Assembly (NCBI RefSeq): GCF_010093595.1
Contig: NW_022985437.1
Span: 1,327,380-1,391,379, forward strand
Reading direction: 5' to 3'
Source: Mytilinidion resinicola
Lineage: Eukaryota; Ascomycota; Dothideomycetes; Mytilinidiales; Mytilinidiaceae
DNA: 64,000 bases
A model generated the notes under the pieces. That model saw only the letters and a program-made list of their open reading frames with translations. It was not told the DNA's origin and searched no databases. Shown here one piece after another: positions 55,058 through 64,000 of the stretch; the stretch's first letter is position 1; the number at the start of each line of letters is the position of its first letter. Position numbers and translations under genes: made by a program.

Positions 55058-55560
55058 TTGCCAAGAGTTGCCAGAAGAGGAGATTCGCGAGCTTGTTTTG
55101 CCGTCGCCGGGAAAGAGGATTTTCGAGCCCTCCGCCGTCTTTGAGCCTTTTCACACACAACTCAATAACCACGCAAGCTAGCACGGATTTGACATCGGTA
55201 CGTGAATCGCACAAACAAGTAGTATTTCTGAAGGACTTTTGGAGAAGAGAATAGCCCAAGTGGTTAAGTTAGAGAGGGGGTTGCGTACTACACACTTTTC
55301 GAAATCATCACGGCTGCCAAGAGTTGCCTGAAGAGGAAGATCGCAATTTTGTTTTGCCGCCGCCCGGTAGGAGGATTTTCGAGCCTCCCGCCGTCTTTGA
55401 GCCTTTTTACAAATAGCTCGCCAACCGCGCAAGCTAGGTGAGATCTGACAGCGGGACGCGATTCGCACAGCCATATAGTATTTATGGACAATTTTTGGAG
55501 AAGACATTAGTCCAAGCGCTTGAGTAAAGAGAGGGGGGGACGGGGTGCGTACTCCACACT
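55058..55560 (-). repeat. two-copy direct repeat of about 258 bp with tRNA-like promoter motifs
   Basis: Copies begin at about 55058 and 55316, both with TGCCAAGAGTTGCC. Common blocks: GAAGAGGA, TTGTTTTGCCG(T/C)CGCC, AGGATTTTCGAGCC, CGCCGTCTTTGAGCCTTTT, CGCAAGCTAG, GAATCGCACA or GATTCGCACA, TAGTATTT, TTTTGGAGAAGA, AGAGGGGG, GCGTACT. Read on the minus strand, each copy has TAGCTTGCG(T/C)GGTT (A-box-like, 55169-55180 and 55425-55436) with a D-stem-like GCTT...GAG(T/C), and 51 bases later GGCTCGAAAATCC (B-box-like, 55117-55129 and 55373-55385) inside a stem GGAGG/CCTCC. This is the order and spacing of a tRNA-type polymerase III promoter with a long variable arm, but no full cloverleaf can be drawn. 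A decayed tRNA-derived SINE is my best reading. Confidence 0.6.
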
Positions 55561-55961
55561 TTTGAAGCCCTCGCGTCTTTGTAGATCTCACAGTGAGACA
55601 AGGGAATCATGTCCCTCGGAGGCTTTCAAATGGCCAGAGAATTTCCTTTTTCACGTTTTGACAGTCAAGCTGAAAGCTGTCCCAAATTATTTTCACGATC
55701 ATAGAGCGGGTATTATTTGTTGTTTTGGTGAGATCCCACCAGCACCGCCGCCATCGTCTTTCAAGTAATCCACTATAGAACATAGAGTAGATTCGGACGA
55801 GAAGAAACTTTCTTTATTCTTGAGGTTAGCTCATATCACGTGGCCCTACGTGGGAGATTGTTAGCTGATTAAGGTGAATTACAAAAAGGCAGGGAGTTCT
55901 TACGGGGAGGAAATCCAGATCTGAAATTCAATAGTTGTTGCGCAGCATTCTTTTTGACAAG

Positions 55962-56600
55962 ATGTTAGCTGATAATCTTGCTAGACCCCCTCAAGTCGAA
56001 GTTCCACTAGGACGGAAAGACGTTGCCAAGATCAATGGCCAGAGAGACAATGTTATCGAGGCCACGGAGATATCTGACCAACCTACGATGCCTCCACAAC
56101 ACCATCCCACACCAAAAGGGATCACCAAGCATCTGAACCACCTACGTGTCTGGTTCCAAAAAAAATTACTTCCTTGGGCTCGCAAGAAGCTAAGAGACAT
56201 GTCCCATGGGTTCCGATTGGAGTTCTTCTCCTGTACCGGCGAATGTTCACCATCATCTATCTCATCGATTTGGCTGTGATGCTGGCATTCCCCATCCGGA
56301 ACACTCTGTCCGAATTCTGTGGTTGGCCCGGGAACCAGAGAGGACGTATGGGACAGACATCATGGATATTGTCAAGCGCGCAGACATGAAAGCGAAAAAT
56401 CCACGGTACTCATAAGCACGAACGTTTGGACCAACAGCATATGTTCGAGATGGATACTGGGCTGTATGTACAATGGAAATGATCATGAGAACAGGTAAGC
56501 CGAAGTCGTCGTTGTTTCAAACCCCAGGTTAACAAACAGACTCGTGCTAGATCTGGAGAAAGCGGGGATTCTGGCGTATGGTCCAATTTGGGACCCGTAA
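55962..56600 (+). pseudogene. possible gene relic, frames broken
   Basis: Three neighbouring stretches look coding but lie in different frames: 55962-56190 (polar, PQVEVPLGRKD, ending in a basic helix KKLLPWARKKLRD), about 56230-56400 (HPEHSVRILWLAREPERTYG, DIMDIVKRADMKAKNP), and about 56405-56600 with an intron-like GTAAGC...ACAG at 56495-56539 followed by LVLDLEKAGILAYGPIWDP and a stop. Joining them needs about two frame changes. No family recognised. It could also be chance frames; alternatively small unrecognised introns explain the shifts. Confidence 0.3.
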
Positions 56601-56952
56601 GGAAGACCGTCTTTGGCTTGGGAATGTGGGCCAACGTTTCTTTCATGTCTCCCCCCTGCTTGAAAAAGGTTAGCCATTTGTGTAATTATGTGCCGTTGAA
56701 TCAGTATGTAAGGGTTTGAGAAGACAGAACGATTATGTGCCGAAACAGCAGACATTAACCAAAGAGATTAAGAACACCGTCTTCAATGCCAGGATACATA
56801 TGACCATGGGCCATCTTTGATTATTTACATGCGCATCAATCATGCACTAATGTACAGTACAAAGACAATAGAGCAAAATTATACAGATATGGGGAATACT
56901 AGGTCCAGACTCGGAATGCGTGGATCCGCCGTCGTCGGGATCTTTCCCGTAT
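56601..56952. other. 3' flank of PPR gene
   Basis: Spacer to the minus-strand PPR gene; no gene. Confidence 0.4.
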
Positions 56953-59900
56953 CTACAAGGTCCTTGGACCCATCAAATAGCGCCTCTGAAGCTTTTCGTC
57001 TGGCAGCACAGGCATGGTCTCGATAGCCCGTATCGTCTTGGGGGCAACTTCTTGAAGCCTACGAAGTGAGCATTTCTGTACTGGCTCAGGCTCTATGCCC
57101 ATTTCCTCTTGCCTTCGTATGTACCCAAGCGCTGCAGCCATGATAACCAAGGTCTTGTATCGGGGCATGACTGTATGCTTTCGAGTGTCCTTTCGTCGAA
57201 GATCCATCCTCAAATACCCATGCGGGTCTACTCGAAGATAATGGGGTGCGGCGAAGCGCCACCCAACGAAGTCGGGCATCAAGTATGATTCGCAAGCGGT
57301 AAAGGCGTCCAGGAAATAACCAGATCGCGCCAGGTATTGGATGTACTCGTTCCATGTGAGATTGTCGATTGTGTAGCCCTCGTCAAGCAGTGATGAGACG
57401 ACATTTCGCATCTTTCCAATAGTGATATGAGCTTTGCGAGAGGCTAGACCGCGAAAATAGACTCGAGTTGTAGGAACTAGCAAATGACTTCGGTTCCGAG
57501 CAACTCTTAAAGGAGGAGCACCTGGCATTGGGGCGTCCTGAAATTTGGAAGTTAATTTCGTCAACTTTGCCGCTTGCAGCCTCGCGAGCTCCCAGCACTT
57601 GTCCACTTCAGCATGCTCGTGGGCACGTTGATGGCCTGTCATCACTGCAGTTAACAATCCTATTGGTGCTTCAAATGCGTCCGGATTGCTCTGCCGATAC
57701 ATAGCAGCACTTTCAAACATTTCCTTGCACAGGTCATAAGCCCCATGTGTTCCGTATATCAAGACCATGGTTTCGAAGTAACCATCAAGCACCATTTGGT
57801 TCAAAGGCGTCTGACGCATACCTTGACGCGGCTGCTTCAGTGCACGCTCCGAGGGATCGGATTCCATCAAAGCTTGTCTTAGCTCTTCCTCAACCTCTTT
57901 TAAGCGAGGCAGACGGTATTTGGCCATCGCAGGGCGTTCTTTTTTGAGAGCATCTAACTCTGAAAGGACCTTGACCTGGAGAAAGGCCATGCGGGAGCTG
58001 ACAGAATGAGGGACGTTTCTCAACAGCATTCTTTTCTGAGCATCTTTTGCTCGATTAAGTTGCCCTTCGTTCAAGAAGCCTGCAATGGCTAGAGCATAAT
58101 GAAAGGCGTGTCCTTGTACGTTATTGTTTGGCATGGTGGTAGTTAGTATTGTGAACGCGGCGTTTGTCTGGCGCATAGATATGAGTGATTGCATAAGAGC
58201 GGCGTAGGTGTACGAGTCTAAAGGTATATCATGTGGCTTGTATCGACCGTAAGCCTTCATGGTCGAGGTCGAATCTTGTCGTAAAGCGTAGGCCGTGATG
58301 AGAAAATTTGCGGTCGTTGTCAACTGACCGTCCAGCTTTCCGTCCCGTTTATCTTGGACCATCAATTCCATGGCCTCTTCGGCGGCTGGTAGATTTTCAC
58401 TGTTTATGTGCGCCAGCACCAGTGCTCCCCTCAGTATGGCGGACCTGTCGATTGGAATGCCGAGTAAACGAGCTTTGGAGAAAAGGGCTTCAATAGAGTC
58501 GACATCCCCTCTTCGGGCGCAGATATCAAGAACTGGGCCGAATGAATCCACACCAGGCGCATTTCCGCTCTCTAAAAAGTCCTCGAAGGTCTTTACAAGA
58601 CCATCTAAATCCTCTGCTCGTGCATAGGCGTGAAGCAGTATATTCCAAGCCCTGGTGTCAGGCTGCAGTCCGAATTCGTTTGAAATCCGCTGGAACTGTT
58701 CCACCACAGCATGCAACTCAACTCGTCTGGCGTGAACGTAAAGAAGTGGCCATATGGCACCACTGGTGATGTGTTGTTTACGATGTCGTGTCGATGTAGT
58801 AGACTCGTCGTATGATTTACAAAGCTCATCAAAAATTCGGTGAACTTTTTCGGCATCTCCCGCCCGGGCATACATACCCATAATGAATCTTAGGTTGTTA
58901 GGGTTAAGTCTGCGGTCATTGTTGGGGCCTGGAGTGCTGTGAAATTGACGCAAATCGGTTACAAGCGAATTTACTGTAATCATCCATCGTCTCCGGTCGT
59001 TGTAGCTTTGGAATCTACTTAGGTGATTCATCAAGGCCCGTATAAGCGGTTCGCTAGGAGGCAGAAAAACCCCCTGCGTTTTCTCCAGATATGCTGTTCG
59101 AAACATCAAATACAGCCTTAAGTGAGGCTTGCCCTCGTTCGTATACTGCATGTATTTTGAATGACGGAGCATCGTGCTGATGGCAAGCTCATAGTATTCT
59201 TTTCGACTCAATTTTAGTTCCTGCAAACGGTCGAAAAGGTCAAGGAGGGACTTTTCGTCAGGATCTTTCGATTTCAGCGCTTGTTTAATGACACTTGGGA
59301 AAAATGCACGCGCGAAGATTTTAAAGCTCTTCCCTCGATCAGATGCAGGCGCTAGGTTATGGGCAAATTGTTGTGCATACTGAAGTAAAGATGCAGCTCG
59401 TTCAAGAAGCTCAGGTATCGCGAGAACCCCAGACCAGAGAAAAGAGGACTGTTGCTCGAAATTTTCTGTCTTGTCATTGAGACAGTGATAGGATGACGCG
59501 AAAGCTTCCCGTACTTGAAAAGCAAGGTCCCATTGGTTGTCTTGGATAGTACGAGCAAGAAGAATATCCGAGCCGAAACTAAGCTCTGTAGCACGACCTG
59601 CAGCTTCTCCATGTATCTTTACCGCGGTGCCAACCATGTTGAGTCTCAGGTATGCGGTAATGGCTGCACAATATGATGATGCACGGCGATCCTGATTGGC
59701 GAGGGATTCAAAGACTTGGATCAACCGATATGCGTCGACAGACTTCTTCGATGATGCGAGGTAATCCAGAAGATCTGCTCGAAGCGAGGGCGTGCGATCG
59801 GCTTCTCCCACAAACTCGTAAAGGCGCCATACCACACGTTCTCGGCGGTGATCGTTGGACGACTGGAGCAACGCTTGGAGCGCCTGCAGCGCGTTGGTGT

Positions 59901-60366
59901 TCTTGAGGAGGCCTTCCACTTCTTCGTTCTCTTCAGCCAAGCTGGGGTCTGCTTCCAGGCTCGTAAACTCTTGTACGTTTCCGGATCTGGAGGAGAAATG
60001 TCGGATTCCACTGGCAGGATAGTGTAGCTTACGCCGATCGTTCGAGTTGTCCCATCCTATATTGGAGAGGTGCTGTATGAAGGCCAATGTTTTCGCAGGG
60101 TATAGGAACTCGAGCGCTATACTCGATTGCCCAGTATTGACGCCCCCATGGCGATGTTCGTTGGCCCGCTCGCGCAATGACTCGTGAGAGATGGTAGTCG
60201 TCTCGAATTGCGCAGCGGGAGCGCACCAAATGGGCAAGCCAAGGTCACCTGCTGCGTGATACCAGAATGTGGAGTGCAGCATCCGACGGCTTTTTGAGCA
60301 CCGTCTGGTCCTCCGGAGAAGCTGTCGACCGCCGGATTCGAGGCATGCCGATGCCCGCTCCAGCAT
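56953..60366 (-). CDS. cya5: mitochondrial pentatricopeptide-repeat protein, Cya5/Pet309-like
   Basis: Intronless, 1137 residues from the ATG at 60366. The N-terminus (MLERASACLESGG...LLRRTRRCSKSRRMLHSTF) is Arg/Ser-rich without acidic residues, a typical mitochondrial presequence. The rest is alpha-helical repeats; PPR units are clearest in the middle, for example NNLRFIMGMYARAGDAEKVHRIF, TRAWNILLHAYARAEDLDGLVK and DSFGPVLDICARRGDVDSIEALF, and YTYAALMQSLISMRQTNAAF. Length and layout match the fungal Cya-5/Pet309 group, needed for translation or stability of mitochondrial COX1 mRNA. The specific role is inferred; another mitochondrial RNA-binding PPR protein is the alternative. It is transcribed divergently from SRP68. 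Confidence 0.85.
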   Translation of the reverse strand: MLERASACLESGGRQLLRRTRRCSKSRRMLHSTFWYHAAGDLGLPIWCAPAAQFETTTISHESLRERANEHRHGGVNTGQSSIALEFLYPAKTLAFIQHLSNIGWDNSNDRRKLHYPASGIRHFSSRSGNVQEFTSLEADPSLAEENEEVEGLLKNTNALQALQALLQSSNDHRRERVVWRLYEFVGEADRTPSLRADLLDYLASSKKSVDAYRLIQVFESLANQDRRASSYCAAITAYLRLNMVGTAVKIHGEAAGRATELSFGSDILLARTIQDNQWDLAFQVREAFASSYHCLNDKTENFEQQSSFLWSGVLAIPELLERAASLLQYAQQFAHNLAPASDRGKSFKIFARAFFPSVIKQALKSKDPDEKSLLDLFDRLQELKLSRKEYYELAISTMLRHSKYMQYTNEGKPHLRLYLMFRTAYLEKTQGVFLPPSEPLIRALMNHLSRFQSYNDRRRWMITVNSLVTDLRQFHSTPGPNNDRRLNPNNLRFIMGMYARAGDAEKVHRIFDELCKSYDESTTSTRHRKQHITSGAIWPLLYVHARRVELHAVVEQFQRISNEFGLQPDTRAWNILLHAYARAEDLDGLVKTFEDFLESGNAPGVDSFGPVLDICARRGDVDSIEALFSKARLLGIPIDRSAILRGALVLAHINSENLPAAEEAMELMVQDKRDGKLDGQLTTTANFLITAYALRQDSTSTMKAYGRYKPHDIPLDSYTYAALMQSLISMRQTNAAFTILTTTMPNNNVQGHAFHYALAIAGFLNEGQLNRAKDAQKRMLLRNVPHSVSSRMAFLQVKVLSELDALKKERPAMAKYRLPRLKEVEEELRQALMESDPSERALKQPRQGMRQTPLNQMVLDGYFETMVLIYGTHGAYDLCKEMFESAAMYRQSNPDAFEAPIGLLTAVMTGHQRAHEHAEVDKCWELARLQAAKLTKLTSKFQDAPMPGAPPLRVARNRSHLLVPTTRVYFRGLASRKAHITIGKMRNVVSSLLDEGYTIDNLTWNEYIQYLARSGYFLDAFTACESYLMPDFVGWRFAAPHYLRVDPHGYLRMDLRRKDTRKHTVMPRYKTLVIMAAALGYIRRQEEMGIEPEPVQKCSLRRLQEVAPKTIRAIETMPVLPDEKLQRRYLMGPRTL

Positions 60367-60822
60367 CACCTACGGGGCGCTAGAATTGGATGGCACAATT
60401 GCTTAGCCTATCGGGTCGAACGTGGAATGGTAGGATCTAGTGATGGCAGCAGGTGTCAGTGACAATTGATAGCTCGGTGGATCTTGAGCGAGCCTACAGT
60501 GCTTCATGCCTCCTTTCAACAATAGGCAAGCGGCGGGGAGCGCGGGAATGGAAGAGCACAAATAGGGGGAAAAACCGACAACGCCTAGAAAGAGCGAGGA
60601 TATATGACAAGAAAAGAGGAGGGAGTGTACGGGGGTGGTGGCGAGCGAGGTGATGCCAGATGGGATGGAGTGGTCAAAGACTTTCTGAGGTCGATCAGAC
60701 CATGGACGGCACCCTGGCACGGCTAAAGTAGTCTATTCACTGCCGAAAATTTCCCGTCTGGGCATCCCACTTCAACATATGCTCCCCGCTCCGCGACCAC
60801 CACATGGCAACTTGAGCCCGCA
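60367..60822. promoter_or_regulatory. divergent promoter region, PPR and SRP68
   Basis: A 456-bp spacer between two start codons on opposite strands. No TATA box recognised; housekeeping-type promoter likely. Confidence 0.5.
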
Positions 60823-62835
60823 ATGGATATAACAACTTTCGTCACGTCGCAGCGAGACGCCGCGCTCCTGCTAGGCGACTACAGCACCTACCGCACGCAG
60901 CTGTCCCGCCGCCTGCTCACCTGCAACAAAAAACTGGGCCGGGCAACACACAAAAACGCAAAATACGCCCCGAAGGCGCCAGTGACATCTGAAGATATTG
61001 GGAGGAACCATGAGTATGTCAATGTCAGATACAAGGGTGTCAGCGCCTGACCAGTGTCCAGATTCCTCCACCTGCAATTACTCACGGCGGAGCGTGCGTG
61101 GGCCCACGCCATGTACATGAAGGCATCGCACGCGGAAGACAACGCAGACAAGGGCATCACAGGCTCGACTCGACGGCACATAGTGTCCCGGTTGAACAAA
61201 GCTGCGAAATATGCACAGCAGCTAGTGGAGCTTCTATCGAATACGGCGGCCGGCGCAAGCGACATCGATCTGCTGGAGGCGCGGGCATATGCGTACTCTC
61301 TTTCCGGGTCAGAAGAGTTCGAAAAGCAGTCGGAAGGCATAAAGAGCAGTGACGCGTCGCCCCAGAGGTGGATCAAGTGTCTTACAGATTACTCGGCGGC
61401 CCGGGTTATCTATAATGCCTTGCTAAAGGCGACGAAGAAAGAATTGTTCAAGGATATTCTCTCCAGCATTACGGACCCCAGCATACGGTATGCGGCGTAT
61501 CAGCACCGGATACCTCGGACTGTTGGCGTACCGGCTGTGTCGAAGAAGTTTTTTCCGCGGGAGGATCCCAAGCTGCTCGCATCGGTGGAGAAGCTAGACA
61601 AGGACGCTTTGGCTGCTGAGGCACCGGCAGCAGAAGGTTAGACAGCAGCACCCTATAACCCACTCGCGAGTCTGACGTTTCATCCAGGGACCAAATCCTC
61701 GGATTCATCCAGCGCCCCGAACACCATCACGTGGCGCGGACGCACCGCGAATATTGTTGACGCAGCCATCGGCCAGGCCCTTGCATCCGTGTACACAGCA
61801 TCGACCAAGCTGTCAGAGTATCTAGCATCGTGCACTCCCTCCATACTAGCCAAGGATAGGGCAGCTGCGTATGACGATGTGCTCATCGCAAGTCAAGACG
61901 CCACAGATGCGACCCGCCGCGCCATCGACGAGCTCGAAAAGGAGGGCATCGACGAAGGTGACTCGCGCATGCAAGACCTCCGAGTAACCAGTCTCGCCCT
62001 GAACTACGATCTGATCGGCTGGCGAGTCGGCCGCAACCGCGTGCTGATAGGATCCGACGACGGCATGGCGTTCTCTCCCTTGCCTCAGCAGAAACCACGG
62101 CGAGAGCGCAAAGACGGAAAGGAGTGGGCGGAGCGGGAAGAGCCCACAGGCCGGAAGCTCGCGCGACTACGAGAGCGCGTCGCTCTTTACGATGCGATCC
62201 TGCAAAGCATCGACTCGGTCAAGGAGCTGCCCGGAGCAGCCCGAGACACCGCATTCATCGCCGAGCTCGACGGCCAACGAGCCTACTTCCAAGCTCTGAA
62301 ATGCCTGAACATCTCGCACTCGCACGCTCTCCTCTCTGCACCCGACCGTGCCCTCGCCCTCAGCAACCGCGCCCTCTCGCTCTCCTCCCAGGCCCTCTCG
62401 GCGCCTCAGTCCACAGCTCCTCCCCCCTCCTCGCCTCCCAAACTCATCACCACCATCTCTGAAGCCTCGACCCTATCACGCCATCTTCAGAATCTAATCT
62501 CCCACTACGGTGGCCTCGTTGCTCTCTCCCACGTAACTGACAATTCGGCAGCCCCCTCAAAAGCGCATCCCACCAACGCCGCACCCCTCGCAGAGAAACT
62601 AAACGAGTATCCCGCCTCTGGCACTGTCGATCTAAAGAACCTCGTCACGTGGCCGCCGCGGCTCAAGCCAATACCCGTCAAGCCGCTGTTCTTTGATGTC
62701 GCGTGGAACTACATCGAGTATCCTGGGCGAGCGACGCCTGTTGCTGAGGCAAAGACGGAGGCGATGGAGGGGGTGGAGAAGACAGGGGAAGAGCAGAAGC
62801 CGGCAAAGAAGGGATGGGGTTTCTTTGGGCGGTAG
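60823..62835 (+). CDS. srp68: signal recognition particle subunit SRP68
   Basis: Three exons (60823-61013, 61062-61636, 61688-62835), 637 residues. SRP68 forms the S-domain heterodimer with SRP72 on SRP RNA, in co-translational targeting to the ER. The RNA-binding N-terminal domain is evident: YRTQLSRRLLTCNKKLG, HEFLHLQLLTAERAWAHAMYM across the first splice, STRRHIVSRLNKAAKYA, EARAYAYSLSG, CLTDYSAARVIYNALL, DPSIRYAAYQ. The second splice restores ITWRGRTANIVDAAIGQALA. The middle and C-terminal parts are TPR-like helices, ending with FFDVAWNYIEYP, the SRP72-binding region, and a Lys/Gly tail (KKGWGFFGR). Intact. Confidence 0.95.
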
Positions 62836-64000
62836 GCCAGACGCGCTAGACTACAGTCGTAATATAGATAGGCCAATACTAGTGGGTCGCGAAAGACGTG
62901 GACCGCGAAGCTAGATATTGTTACGTACATGAGCATCACGTGACGATGTCGATCTTCTTACAAATTAGGAACTATTCTCACCGCTAAGAGTGTGATTAGC
63001 ACTTGGAGAATGGTCTATCTAACCCTAATACCTGTAGTTTCTCTTCGTCCTTCTCAAAATTTGGCGGAGCTATTTTGAACAACTTGGCAATACCTTTCGG
63101 GGCACTTCAGCTCTAGAAGCGTATGTAATTCGACAGCGGAAATTGGAGTAGCAGCAAATGTAAACGATCACAAGACATGTCCAGGGGCGCTATCATGCAC
63201 TATGCTAAGGTTGATATGGTTAAAGCTCAATGTGACTGATCGGGATATTAGGTAGCTGCAATATAATGTTCCTTGCAATAGCTTCGAGATTTTCTACCCA
63301 GCATATTTACGACACTACTCCATTGCAACTTGAATTTCTCCACTGTAAATGTCGATAGTGTACGAAGACTCGCCCTCGATGTATACAAAGCACAAGTTCG
63401 TACTACAGAAAAATAGGAAGGCGTCGGAATGTGCCGCACGTGACGGAAGAGCGCCTGGCAGCCGTTTTCCCCTGAATGCTGGGGATCGATAGAGGCGTGG
63501 GACTAGCAGACGCCCCCGGAGATAGCATTGCACCAATTGGACCAGCTCGTGAGAACGGAGGGCCACCCGTCCCGTCAGCCCTGCATGCGCCCGGCTAGAC
63601 GTTGATCCACCGGTGGCAGGTGGTTCAAAGGTCTCGACATGTTTTGCTCGCCCGGTGCAGCCCCGGACATCAAGGGAGAGGCTGGTGGCGGCGCCGTACA
63701 CCCACGCAAAACCAGCGGGCTTTGAAGGCAGCGGGCTAGGAGGGCCATCTAGAGGGCATCGAGGGCATCAAGGGCCATCTCACCTTGGCATGGCAGATTA
63801 AGCTCGGTGAATAGTGCCCGCTCACCCTGGCATGCCTGCAGGATCCCCCCTTATGCCACCGACCAACCCCAAAACCGTGCCCGGCGGTCCAGCAACCTCC
63901 AGCTCCAGCTCCAGTCCAGCTTTCCAGCTCCCGCACGCTCTTTTGCCCGCTCTCTGCACAATTGGCCGTCCTTGCTGCCTTTCGCTCTTTACCACCCACC
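62836..64000. other. right-hand intergenic region with short repeats
   Basis: No gene supported to the window end. Near 63735-63785 there are imperfect copies of (G/A)GGGC(C)ATC, for example GAGGGCATCGAGGGCATCAA, and at about 63896-63925 copies of TCCAGC. The last 250 bases are C-rich with CCCACC and look like promoter or leader of a gene beyond the edge. Confidence 0.5.

Noticed and set aside
55160..55300. Plus-strand tRNA-like words (TAGCCCAAGTGG followed by TTCGAAATC) near 55255-55303
   Set aside because: The T-arm around TTCGAAATC does not pair and the second repeat copy loses it; the minus-strand boxes are better kept in both copies.
1..64000. CRISPR array, rRNA, intact tRNA, complete transposon or viral insertion
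   Set aside because: None seen: no regular spacer-repeat pattern, no rRNA words, no full cloverleaf, no transposase, integrase or reverse transcriptase motif in any frame examined.

Overview
The window is genomic DNA of a filamentous ascomycete, most probably Pezizomycotina. The genes are cut by short introns (about 45-150 nt) with GT(A/G)AGT-like donors, CTAAC/CTGAC-like branch points and AG acceptors. Codon use is GC-leaning, genes lie on both strands without operons, and families such as the fungal rhodopsin-like membrane protein, the TRI12-like MFS pump, BOR1, Cya5-like PPR and UBC6 are typical of this group. The species was not identified; naming a class (Dothideomycetes would fit) is inference.

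Layout. 1-14 kb: EFR3 (5' end cut by the window edge), a BOR1 anion/borate exchanger, a secreted type-B carboxylesterase with nine exons, a seven-helix fungal rhodopsin-like protein, an adenine deaminase (minus strand) and a divergently placed thioredoxin-domain protein. 15-23 kb: a basic Ser/Pro-rich protein, an MFS transporter pseudogene ending near a 15-G run, a small two-helix membrane protein, an intact secreted GH13 alpha-amylase and a small single-pass protein whose upstream region is a three-copy tandem repeat. 24-31 kb: a large PX-PH phospholipase D and a DUF427 protein with an 11-nt exon. 32-45 kb: an unrecognised protein with a 27-bp tandem repeat, an aromatic-amino-acid-type decarboxylase, an unknown integral membrane protein, a PQ-loop transporter, a WW-domain protein and a Ser/Pro/acidic protein. 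45-54 kb: a tail-anchored UBC6-type E2, a C2H2 zinc-finger protein, a RING protein, a tail-anchored heme-oxygenase-like protein, two small proteins (one apparently frameshifted in a G run) and an isochorismatase-fold hydrolase. 54.8-56.9 kb: gene-poor, with a duplicated tRNA-promoter-like element and a possible gene relic. 57-63 kb: a Cya5-like mitochondrial PPR protein and divergent SRP68.

Most genes are housekeeping (plasma membrane PI4P scaffolding, ER protein targeting and ubiquitination, mitochondrial gene expression, purine salvage, lipid signalling) mixed with secreted or transport functions (esterase, amylase, MFS). I see no biosynthetic backbone gene, CRISPR array, intact tRNA, rRNA or complete transposon. 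The least explained signal is in the spacers: five intergenic regions each carry their own diverged direct duplication (about 95-260 bp units) with no obvious similarity between regions. The pair at 55.06-55.56 kb carries tRNA-like A-box and B-box motifs on the minus strand, as a decayed tRNA-derived SINE would.
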